In this document: positions 1-5,529 of the stretch, one piece after another
Numbering within the stretch: position 1 is the stretch's first letter
Layout: every line of letters starts with the position of its first letter
Source of the DNA: Spirochaetaceae bacterium
GTDB lineage: Bacteria; Spirochaetota; Spirochaetia; Treponematales; Breznakiellaceae
Length of the DNA stretch: 5,529 nucleotides
Assembly (NCBI GenBank): GCA_031258625.1
Contig: JAIRMO010000067.1
Location: forward strand, 1 to 5,529
Reading direction: 5' to 3'
The notes under the pieces: model-generated
What the model was told of the DNA's origin: nothing
Database searches by the model: none
What the model saw: only the letters and a program-made list of their open reading frames with translations
Translations under genes and position numbers: made by a program

Positions 1-89
1 TACAGCACAATGTCAACCAGGCTATTCTCGCGTTGCGGGAGGCCATCGCCGCACAGTCCCCTCCTTCGGGGAGGAAACCGGCGGCCTAA
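1..89 (+). CDS. 3' end of an unrecognised protein (partial)
   Basis: An open frame runs in from the left edge, with its first full codon at 3-5, and ends at TAA 87-89. The visible 28 residues start QHNVNQAILALREAIAAQ and end with a short basic, Pro/Ala-rich tail (SPPSGRKPAA). The first part looks like an amphipathic helix and the tail looks disordered. Too little is present to assign a family. A second frame is also open to a TAA at about 100, but its Ser/Arg/Pro/Cys-rich composition is less protein-like, so I prefer this one. In other bacteria, genes for TgpA-type transglutaminases often follow MoxR ATPase and DUF58 genes. This tail does not clearly match either, so no function is proposed. 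Confidence 0.55.
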   Translation, partial: QHNVNQAILALREAIAAQSPPSGRKPAA

Positions 90-134
90 AGTTACTTTTT
101 AAAATGAGGCATTTCGGACCGGGAGACGCCGGAG

Positions 135-154
135 GTCCCGGCCCCCGCCGGGAC
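135..154 (+). other. GC-rich perfect hairpin after the upstream gene
   Basis: GTCCCGGC (135-142) pairs perfectly with GCCGGGAC (147-154) around a CCCC loop, giving an 8-bp GC-rich stem 46 nt after the upstream stop codon. No T-tract follows directly; the nearest T-run is at about 170-174. It is therefore not a classical intrinsic terminator, though it could stall polymerase or protect the 3' end of the upstream mRNA. The stem is directly preceded by GGAG (131-134). The right arm could also pair with a second copy of GTCCCGGC at 202-209. Confidence 0.45.
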
Positions 155-214
155 AGGTTCCCCAGGCGATTTTTACGCCCCGGGTAAAAGCAAATGCCGT
201 CGTCCCGGCCTCGG

Positions 215-251
215 TTGACAAAAAGGTAATAATGGTGGCAAATATTATAAT
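215..251 (+). promoter_or_regulatory. Promoter-like elements upstream of the transglutaminase-TPR gene
   Basis: A perfect TTGACA lies at 215-220 and a perfect TATAAT at 246-251, but they are 25 bp apart, well beyond the usual 16-18 bp. They may not form one promoter. TATAAT could act with a poor -35, or a related TATTAT at 243-248 could serve. Another perfect TATAAT lies at 289-294, also without a good -35; it would start transcripts near 301. The region is clearly AT-rich and promoter-like, but the exact start point cannot be read from sequence. Confidence 0.35.
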
Positions 252-295
252 AGGTATAGTTTTAAAATGAGACTTTGGGATTGTCCCCTATAATT

Positions 296-3200
296 ATGTA
301 CGTCAAAAAAAGGGGGGGTAACCCCGGTGAATCCGGGTCCAGCATATCAGCCCTTGTTTTACGATCCCTGGCGCTTTTTCTCATCCTGTATCAGGTCCGC
401 CTCTTGGCCCGGGACTTGGCGGATACGCCGGTTTTTGTTTTCACCCTGCTTTTTGGTTTTGCAGCCGCCTGGCTCTTGGCGAAACAGGGCCATACCCCTT
501 TTCCGGCCCTGGTAACCCTGATCCTGGCGCCCTGGGCGGCTCGGGGAGGGATAGCCCTGCTCCGGCTTTTTCCCGGTCCCACGGTAAGCGCCGATGCCCT
601 GCTCCTCAACCTGGATCGTAACAACTTTGTAGCCCTCCTGCCCTTTTACTGGGCCGCCCTTTCGACCTATTTCTCCGTCCGGTCAACGAAATTTTTACGG
701 GCCGACATCATCGCCGCGGACGCCCTGCTCCTGGCGGTCTTTTCTATAGCCCGTACCGGGGAGATGGAGGCCTACCGCTGGCCGGTACTGATGATCGCCC
801 TTTTTACGGTGATTCTCTTTTTGCAGATCCTGGCCTTTATGTTTTCCCTGCCCCGGGAATACCGGCTGCGGAAAAAAGAAGGAGCGGCGGCGGGGATTGC
901 CCTTTTTGTCCTGGTTTTTTTGGGGGGCATCCTCTTTATCAGACCCTCCCAGGAAGGGGCCGTTACCAAGGGCGGCGGCCTCCTGGAGCCCAACCTTTTC
1001 CGTTTTGATTTTACCCAGTACCTCAAACTGGAAAATGAAATCAGCATGAAGGACGATCTGGTCCTGATTGTCAGAAAAGATCCCGAAGACACCCATATCT
1101 TGCTCCGCCGTTTTGTCCTTTCCGGGTATGACCTTAAACAGGGGTTTTTCCGTAATGAGCCGGTTGACGAAAAGGCCCACCCCCAGCGGCTGCCCGAAGG
1201 ACGTACTTTCTTTGATACTGAAGATCTCGGGACCTACCGGATTACCGGTCAGGAATATTTTTTTGTCAACCTGGATCCCCAGGTTTTTATTGCCCTGAAC
1301 AAGCCCGTCCTGGTTACCCCCTTTGATCAGTGGGACGCTTCTTCCTTTAGTTCCGCCTATGGGGTACAGAGTTATGTCAGCGAAGCCCTGCCCTTTGAGC
1401 TTATGGAATCGGTACCCGGCCCCGTGATGCCGGAAACCCTGGCCTTAAGCGCCGAGGAATACGCTTATTACACCGAATACGGCGGGGACGGGACGATCGC
1501 GGCCTATGCCCGGGAAATAACCGGGGGAATTACGAATTACCGGGAAAAGGTACAGGCCGTCTATGAATGGTTGAAATACGGAGAATACCGGTACAGTTTA
1601 AAGCCCGGTATAGCCCCCGATGGGGACCAGTTAAAGTTTTTTCTCTTTCAATCAAAAAAGGGGTACTGTTCCTATTATGCCTTTTCCATGGCCCTGCTCC
1701 TCCGCTCCCTGGGTATACCCGCCCGGGTGGCGGTGGGTTTCTTTATTGATCCCGAAACCAATACCTTTAATTACTATCCGGTCCGTTCCAACATGGCCCA
1801 TGCCTGGGTGGAGGTTTATTATCCCGGATACGGCTGGATCGAATACGATCCCACCTCGGAAACCCTGGCCGAAGGGGAAGAATTTGCCCTGTCCCCCGGG
1901 ACCGTCCCGGATGTTTTTGAGCGGCTGATGAAGGAGATCCTGGACAACCGTTCCCGGTTGAGCCCCCGGACAGGGGCCGAAAATGAAGCCGATCCGGGGA
2001 CTTTGGGCAGCCTGGGGCGGTCCGCCGGTGTTTTTTTCCGGGCCTATGGAGGATTGGTGTTTTTTATCATCCTCTGCCTGGGGTTTGTTTTTATCCGGAC
2101 AGGTCCCCTCTGGCGGGCCTTCCTTACCAGGGACCCCCGTAAAAAGGCGGGCCGTCTTTGGGCCCAGGTTTTACGACGGCTGCGTTTGGGGGGATTCAGA
2201 AGAGGGCCTCGGGGAGAGGCCGATTGGGCTCATGACCTGGACCGGGAATATACCCTGGGGGTTTACCCCCTCTACCAAAGTTTAGCCGCCGCCCGGTATG
2301 CCCCGGAATTTACCGGGGAGGATCTTTCCCTCCTAAAAACCCGGTACGGGGCTTTTGGGGATCAATACAAAAAAGTGATCCCCCTTCCCCGGCGGGTCCT
2401 GGCGTGGATCCTTCCGCCCCTGGCCCTGGTCCTGGGCCCCACAAAAAGGCGGCCCGGGGGAGGGACGGGTCTTACCCTGCTGGGGGTCTCCCTTCTTTTA
2501 GTGGTCCTGGCGGGGGACGCGGCCCGGGCCCAGGCCCCAAACGGGGAATTTGACCGGGGGGCGGAAGAGCTTTTCAACGAAGCCTGGAATTCCCAAATCG
2601 CGGAACTGTGGGAACGGGCCATTGAGCTTTATACCCAGGGGGCCGGGTTTTACCCCCAGGACCCCCGGTTCCCCCTGGCATTGGGGAACCTTTATTCCGG
2701 GCACCGCCTTTTCGCCCTTGCCTGGGATGAATACCGCAAGGTAGAGCGGCTAATCCCGGAAAACACCGAAATTTTATACCTCCTCTCCCGGACCGCAGGG
2801 TATCTGAACCTGACCGCGGTTTCGGCGGAGTACCTGGAACGGCTGTTGGCCCTGGAACCCGATCATTACGAGGCCATTAGTAATTTGGGGTGGATGTACT
2901 ATAAACTCCACCGCCTGGAAGAAGGGGAACAGCTTCTTTTGGAGGCCCGATCCCGTATCGGGGGGGACGCCGATTTTGCCATGACCTTGGGAACCATCTA
3001 TTTGGCCATGTTCCGTTATGAGGATTCCAAACGATGGTACCTGGAAGCCATTGCCGGAGGGGAGGAGGCGGGGGATCGGAGATTCACCGCGGTGGCCTAC
3101 TACAACCTCTCCATCCTGGAAAGCCGGTTTTATAAATTCGGCGACGCCTTTGACTGTACCAACGCTTCCCTGGCCTCCCAGGACCGGTCCTCGGGACGGC

Positions 3201-4261
3201 TCGCCCGGGGGGAATTGTTCCTCCGGCGGCTGGATCTCCCGCGGGTTCTTACCGAATATCAGGGGGCCTACGAGTTGGACACCTCCCCCCTGGCCAAGGT
3301 GAACCTGGCCCAGGTTTATCAAATTGTGGGCAGGCTCGAAGAGGCCCGGTTGTATGCCGAAGACTGCCTTGGCCGGGGGGATCTTTCCTGGATGATCAAT
3401 TACGGTATCGATCCGGTACAGTACAAACGGGATCTGCACGAAATCCTGTACAAAACCTATGGGGGACTCAAAAAAACCGAAGGGGCCTTTGTTTACGGTT
3501 CCTTAGGGGAAAAGATCAACGGTTTGGTCCGGGCTTTTTCCTATGGTTTTAGGGAATCGGTTCACCGCCGGCTCTACGAAAAATATTGTTTCCTTGACGC
3601 CGAGGCTTATGAAGCGGAGCTTTCAGGCCCCGGGGAATCCCATTTGGACGCCCTGATACAGTACTACCATGCTTTTCAATCTTATCCTTCCCGGGCCCGG
3701 ACCTACCTTAACCGGGCCAGGGAATTTGAGACAGCCCTGATACCCCAGGCTCAAGGGTCCTATGAATTGGAAGAAGGGGCCCTGATGGGGGATAAAATCC
3801 TTATCCGCCTGAGTTTGGAGCAGTTTGATCCGGTTTGGGAACGGGATATGATTGCCGAAGGATATGCCGAATTGGCTCAGACGGCCCGGGGAAGTGAAAA
3901 AAGGGAGGCGGCGGAACGGCTTTACGCCCTTAACCCGGGGGCGCTCCGTCAAAAAGGGATACGCCTCCCCGCGGAACTCCATTTGGAAACCGACGGATTC
4001 CTGAATTATACCGCAAAACTTGAAAAAACCCTGCGCCGCGCCCTGGATAAGGCGGGGATTGATGCAATAACCCCGGAAGCCCAGGGCCGGTTCCGGCTCA
4101 GGATACGCCTTGAACCGGGGAATAACGCCCGCTGCGAACTCTACGACGCCGGTAGAGGGATCACCGTATTCTCCCGCCGGTTCCCCCTGAACTCCTCCGC
4201 GCCGGGGGATATAAGCGCCTTTATCCGCGCCCTGGGGGACGAGCTTTTTATCGCCCCCTAG
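296..4261 (+). CDS. TgpA-like membrane transglutaminase fused to a TPR domain
   Basis: Predicted envelope protein of 1321 residues, about twice the length of an ordinary TgpA/DUF3488 protein. From the N-terminus there are about seven membrane segments (near 18-37, 45-62, 69-92, 110-126, 138-152, 163-184, 199-216). An extracytoplasmic region follows and contains a transglutaminase core. The core has KGYCSYYAF with Cys458, then LLRSLGIPARVAVGFF, AHAWVEVYYPGYGW with His502 and EYDPTSE with Asp518. This complete triad implies an active cysteine protease, peptidase or acyl-transferase. A further membrane segment (579-601) and a DUF4129-like stretch (about 641-690) complete a TgpA architecture. A hydrophobic segment (about 723-742) leads into roughly eight TPR-like repeats (about 756-1030) and an unrecognised C-terminal region. 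The true substrate is unknown. The start is uncertain: ATG 296 gives MYVKKR before the first membrane segment, TTG 275 adds seven residues, and neither has a good ribosome binding site. The stop is TAG 4259-4261. Confidence 0.9.
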   Translation: MYVKKRGGNPGESGSSISALVLRSLALFLILYQVRLLARDLADTPVFVFTLLFGFAAAWLLAKQGHTPFPALVTLILAPWAARGGIALLRLFPGPTVSADALLLNLDRNNFVALLPFYWAALSTYFSVRSTKFLRADIIAADALLLAVFSIARTGEMEAYRWPVLMIALFTVILFLQILAFMFSLPREYRLRKKEGAAAGIALFVLVFLGGILFIRPSQEGAVTKGGGLLEPNLFRFDFTQYLKLENEISMKDDLVLIVRKDPEDTHILLRRFVLSGYDLKQGFFRNEPVDEKAHPQRLPEGRTFFDTEDLGTYRITGQEYFFVNLDPQVFIALNKPVLVTPFDQWDASSFSSAYGVQSYVSEALPFELMESVPGPVMPETLALSAEEYAYYTEYGGDGTIAAYAREITGGITNYREKVQAVYEWLKYGEYRYSLKPGIAPDGDQLKFFLFQSKKGYCSYYAFSMALLLRSLGIPARVAVGFFIDPETNTFNYYPVRSNMAHAWVEVYYPGYGWIEYDPTSETLAEGEEFALSPGTVPDVFERLMKEILDNRSRLSPRTGAENEADPGTLGSLGRSAGVFFRAYGGLVFFIILCLGFVFIRTGPLWRAFLTRDPRKKAGRLWAQVLRRLRLGGFRRGPRGEADWAHDLDREYTLGVYPLYQSLAAARYAPEFTGEDLSLLKTRYGAFGDQYKKVIPLPRRVLAWILPPLALVLGPTKRRPGGGTGLTLLGVSLLLVVLAGDAARAQAPNGEFDRGAEELFNEAWNSQIAELWERAIELYTQGAGFYPQDPRFPLALGNLYSGHRLFALAWDEYRKVERLIPENTEILYLLSRTAGYLNLTAVSAEYLERLLALEPDHYEAISNLGWMYYKLHRLEEGEQLLLEARSRIGGDADFAMTLGTIYLAMFRYEDSKRWYLEAIAGGEEAGDRRFTAVAYYNLSILESRFYKFGDAFDCTNASLASQDRSSGRLARGELFLRRLDLPRVLTEYQGAYELDTSPLAKVNLAQVYQIVGRLEEARLYAEDCLGRGDLSWMINYGIDPVQYKRDLHEILYKTYGGLKKTEGAFVYGSLGEKINGLVRAFSYGFRESVHRRLYEKYCFLDAEAYEAELSGPGESHLDALIQYYHAFQSYPSRARTYLNRAREFETALIPQAQGSYELEEGALMGDKILIRLSLEQFDPVWERDMIAEGYAELAQTARGSEKREAAERLYALNPGALRQKGIRLPAELHLETDGFLNYTAKLEKTLRRALDKAGIDAITPEAQGRFRLRIRLEPGNNARCELYDAGRGITVFSRRFPLNSSAPGDISAFIRALGDELFIAP
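305..318 (+). repeat. A7G7 homopolymer tract at the 5' end of the large gene
   Basis: Seven A (305-311) are followed by seven G (312-318), inside the first codons if translation begins at 275 or 296. AGGGGG also resembles a Shine-Dalgarno sequence (one G-U wobble) and sits 8 nt before a GTG at 327-329, but that GTG is out of frame with the rest of the gene and its frame closes near 515. The tract could therefore be a ribosome binding site, a slippery phase-variable tract, or a place where the base count is wrong. Confidence 0.5.
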
Positions 4262-4265
4262 CCCG

Positions 4266-4283
4266 GTAGGGCCGGATGCCGGC
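4266..4283 (+). repeat. REP-like motif: GTAG followed by a small hairpin
   Basis: Five bases after the stop of the large gene, GTAG (4266-4269) is followed by the palindrome GCCGG-ATG-CCGGC (4271-4283). A flanking G4270-T4284 wobble could extend the stem to six pairs. A GTAG or GGAG tetranucleotide next to a GC-rich imperfect palindrome is the known layout of REP sequences, which are associated with RAYT transposases. No T-run follows, so it is a poor intrinsic terminator. Only one clear copy is seen, so calling it a repeat family member is speculative. Confidence 0.25.
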
Positions 4284-4383
4284 TTAAAGAGAAACCGGTA
4301 AACCCGATGTGTTTAAAACCACCGTAATGTTTCAAAATAAAATTTAATCCTAACGTAAAATCCGTACTATTGAATGGGTTAAA

Positions 4384-4413
4384 TTGACGGTTCACCTGTT
4401 ATCGTGGTAGACT
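4384..4413 (+). promoter_or_regulatory. Sigma70-type promoter for the cyclo-ligase gene
   Basis: TTGACG (4384-4389) and TAGACT (4408-4413) are separated by 18 bp, and TGG just before the -10 makes an extended -10 element. Transcription would start near 4420, only a few bases ahead of the ATG at 4426, so the message would be almost leaderless. This fits the lack of a well-spaced ribosome binding site; the only purine run is GGGA 4420-4423, too close to the ATG. Its presence argues that the gene is transcribed separately from the large upstream gene. Confidence 0.5.
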
Positions 4414-4425
4414 CAGAATGGGATC

Positions 4426-5019
4426 ATGTCAAAACAGGCAATGCGGCGGGAAATCACTAAACTCCTCCGGGCCCTTCCACCGGGGGTATTCCGGGAAGCG
4501 GGGGTACAGGCCATTTCCCGAATCCGGGGAGGTCCTTTTTGGCAGGATCATCAGAGGATACTGTTTTTTCTCTCCACCGGTCTGGAAATTGATACGGCCC
4601 CCCTCATGGAAGCGGCCTTTTCCGACAAAAAAGAAGTTTATGCCCCCAAAGTTATGGGGGAATCGCTCCTGTTTTACCGGATCTACTCCCCGGCCGGGCC
4701 TTGGTACATGGGGGCCTTTAATATCCGGGAACCGGCCGCCGTCAAAGAGGAGGATGCCTTGAAACCGGGGGAGTTCCTCGTCCTGGTCCCGGGCCTTGCC
4801 TTTGATCCCCAGGGGGGGCGGCTGGGCCATGGCAAGGGTTACTACGACCGCTTTTTCACCGGTCTTGATGTCCCTGGGGTAAAAACCGGTCCCGCGAAAA
4901 AAAATCACACCGCCCTGGGGCTCTGCCTGGAAGCCCAAATAGTACCCCAGGTCCCCACGGAACCCTGGGACAAACCCATGGACGCCCTCTGTACCGGAAG
5001 CTCCTTCCGGAATTGTTAA
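4426..5019 (+). CDS. fau: 5-formyltetrahydrofolate cyclo-ligase
   Basis: Cytosolic enzyme of 197 residues, the usual length for this family (YgfA/Fau, MTHFS). It uses ATP to convert 5-formyltetrahydrofolate to 5,10-methenyltetrahydrofolate, returning a storage and inhibitory folate to the one-carbon pool. The N-terminal KQAMRREITKLLRAL matches the basic nucleotide-binding helix. The hallmark VPGLAFDPQGGRLGHGKGYY followed by DRF lies at about residues 124-146. The late GLCLEAQIVPQVPTEPWD segment, then KPMDAL, corresponds to the conserved end of the fold; a Trp occupies the position before Asp where many homologues have His. The start is ATG 4426; ATG 4441 is a possible alternative giving MRREITK, and neither has a well-placed ribosome binding site. 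A promoter candidate lies directly upstream and hairpins overlap the 3' end, so it is probably a single-gene unit. Confidence 0.95.
   Translation: MSKQAMRREITKLLRALPPGVFREAGVQAISRIRGGPFWQDHQRILFFLSTGLEIDTAPLMEAAFSDKKEVYAPKVMGESLLFYRIYSPAGPWYMGAFNIREPAAVKEEDALKPGEFLVLVPGLAFDPQGGRLGHGKGYYDRFFTGLDVPGVKTGPAKKNHTALGLCLEAQIVPQVPTEPWDKPMDALCTGSSFRNC
4994..5010 (+). other. Perfect hairpin inside the end of the cyclo-ligase gene
   Basis: CCGGAAG (4994-5000) pairs with CTTCCGG (5004-5010) around a CTC loop, a 7-bp stem lying within the last codons before TAA 5017-5019. The following bases (AATTGTT) are only weakly T-rich. With the next hairpin 10 nt downstream it makes a tandem structure that may help termination or protect the mRNA 3' end. 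Confidence 0.4.
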
Positions 5020-5036
5020 AAACCGGCGTCCGGTTT
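5020..5036 (+). terminator. Intrinsic terminator-like hairpin after the cyclo-ligase
   Basis: AAACCGG (5020-5026) pairs with CCGGTTT (5030-5036) around a CGT loop, a 7-bp stem beginning at the first base after the stop codon. The A-rich left flank and the T-run at the end of the right arm fit an intrinsic terminator, but only three T are present before ACAG, so it may be weak. It separates the folate gene from the transposase-like gene. Confidence 0.5.
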
Positions 5037-5131
5037 ACAGGAAAGGCCGACCAAGCCCGCAACCCGGATCACGGTACCGGAGGGGCCGCTCTCCCCGTCC
5101 CGATATTAAACTTGACCCATAAAAATTTTAA

Positions 5132-5175
5132 GAAGGTTTTTAACGGAATTTGTTTGGAAATTGAAGTTTTTTAAC
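5132..5175 (+). repeat. Direct repeat GAAG(G/T)TTTTTAAC, 31-bp period
   Basis: GAAGGTTTTTAAC (5132-5144) and GAAGTTTTTTAAC (5163-5175) match at 12 of 13 positions and start 31 bp apart, close to three helical turns, so both copies would face the same side of the DNA. They lie 44-87 bp upstream of the transposase-like start in an AT-rich stretch. A tandem regulator-binding site is possible; local AT-richness makes chance a real alternative. Confidence 0.35.
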
Positions 5176-5218
5176 AACCCATTAAAGCAAAACGGCCGGC
5201 CAAGCACATATACTTTCT

Positions 5219-5529
5219 ATGAGACCATTACGGGTATTAAAACACGGGGTATGGTACGAAATCCATACCCGTATCAACAACCGGGAACCCCTGTTCCGTC
5301 TCCATAAGGCCCTGGCCCTGTTTGCCAAGGTGTTCCGGGAGACGAAACTGCGGTTTGTCTTCGAGATTCGGGGGCTGTGTGTGGAGGACGACTGGCTGAC
5401 GTTTTACATTAAGCCGGCGGACGGGCTGGAACTGCCCGCAATCATGAAGTGGCTGAAACAGGTGTTCGCCCAACGGTACAACCGGGCGGAGGGCCGGATC
5501 GGGCATATCTGGGGGGACCGGTATGGGTC
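5219..5529 (+). CDS. IS200/RAYT-like (Y1 transposase fold) protein, 3' end cut by window
   Basis: Start ATG 5219; 103 full codons are visible and the frame is still open at the window edge. The pattern follows the IS200/IS605-type and REP-associated tyrosine transposases closely. It has MRPLRVLKHGVWYEI, then NNREPLF (20-26), a helix-rich stretch, IKP (64-66), LPAIMKWLKQVFAQRYNR (72-89) and GHIWGDRYG (95-103), the counterpart of the GHxWxxRFKS motif. In active relatives the position before IKP reads MPNHVHLL and supplies the metal-binding HUH histidines. Here the same span reads EDDWLTFY, with Trp59 and Thr61 in place of both histidines, so metal-dependent DNA cleavage is unlikely. The catalytic Tyr would lie beyond the window. 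The upstream in-frame stop is at 5183-5185, and no ribosome binding site precedes the ATG; TATACT (5209-5214) could be a -10 giving a near-leaderless message. Domestication or decay are both possible. Confidence 0.8.
   Translation, partial: MRPLRVLKHGVWYEIHTRINNREPLFRLHKALALFAKVFRETKLRFVFEIRGLCVEDDWLTFYIKPADGLELPAIMKWLKQVFAQRYNRAEGRIGHIWGDRYG

Larger units (their letters stand above)
97..271 (+). repeat. 12-nt direct repeat TTTTAAAATGAG flanking the gap
   Basis: TTTTAAAATGAG occurs exactly at 97-108, just after the upstream stop codon, and again at 260-271, just before the possible TTG start of the next gene. The copies are 163 bp apart and nearly bracket the intergenic region. The core is a palindromic TTTTAAAA, so low complexity raises the chance of coincidence. 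It could be a paired regulator site or the trace of an insertion or duplication. Confidence 0.4.

Noticed and set aside
60..74. CCTCC-TTCGG-GGAGG hairpin near the end of the upstream gene
   Set aside because: A short 5-bp stem inside coding sequence with no T-run after it; too weak to call a terminator.
327..515. GTG-initiated short frame beginning after AGGGGG
   Set aside because: As a separate gene it would encode a Trp/Arg/Pro-rich 62-residue product with no family signal, and it overlaps the first membrane segments of the large protein. It is kept only as evidence of start uncertainty.
695..1180. Long antisense open frame (161 codons) within the large gene
   Set aside because: It is a shadow of the strongly supported + strand membrane protein: composition is Gln/Lys/Gly-rich with no recognisable domain, and no promoter or ribosome binding site was seen.
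2774..3439. Antisense open frame of 221 codons opposite the TPR region
   Set aside because: The + strand carries clear TPR periodicity. The reverse translation is Pro/Gly/Gln-rich with no motif, as expected from the GGG/CCC-rich codon bias.
296..5019. Very high frequency of CCGG and of G/C homopolymer runs across the genes
   Set aside because: It is explained by the use of CGG, CCC, GGG and GCC codons. No periodic or localised pattern beyond this was seen.
5194..5201. GGCCGGCC palindrome upstream of the transposase-like gene
   Set aside because: An 8-bp palindrome of CCGG/GGCC type is expected by chance in this sequence, and nothing else marks it as a site.

Overview
The window holds the tail of one gene, two complete protein-coding genes and the start of a fourth, all on the + strand. 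The coding DNA is GC-rich and prefers CCC, GGG and CGG codons. The three gaps between genes are AT-rich and carry sigma70-like promoter elements. The style of the last gene (an MRxLRVLxxGVWYEI start) and the overall composition suggest a spirochaete, probably a Treponema-like one such as those from termite guts. This placement is an inference from remembered families, not a search result.

Layout: (1) 1-89 is the 3' end of an unrecognised gene. (2) 90-295 is a gap with a strong GC hairpin, alternative pairings, a 12-nt direct repeat and promoter-like elements. (3) 296-4261 is a very large membrane protein. It combines a TgpA/DUF3488-type multi-spanning N-terminus, an extracytoplasmic transglutaminase-like domain with an intact Cys-His-Asp triad, a DUF4129-like segment, an internal segment that looks like a signal peptide, about eight TPR repeats and an unrecognised C-terminal domain. 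(4) 4262-4425 is a gap with a GTAG-plus-hairpin motif and a good promoter candidate. (5) 4426-5019 is 5-formyltetrahydrofolate cyclo-ligase. (6) 5020-5218 is a gap with a terminator-like hairpin and a 13-nt direct repeat. (7) 5219 to the window end is the first 103 codons of an IS200/RAYT-like (Y1 transposase fold) protein in which both histidines of the HUH motif appear to be replaced.

The genes do not form an obvious pathway. The large protein is probably an envelope protease or cross-linker with a scaffold for partners. The cyclo-ligase is a housekeeping folate enzyme with its own promoter and terminator. The last gene is a mobile-element relative that may be domesticated or decayed. The points most worth a second look are the transglutaminase-TPR fusion with its internal signal-like segment, the unresolved start of that gene beside an A7G7 tract, and the HUH-less transposase relative near REP-like hairpins.
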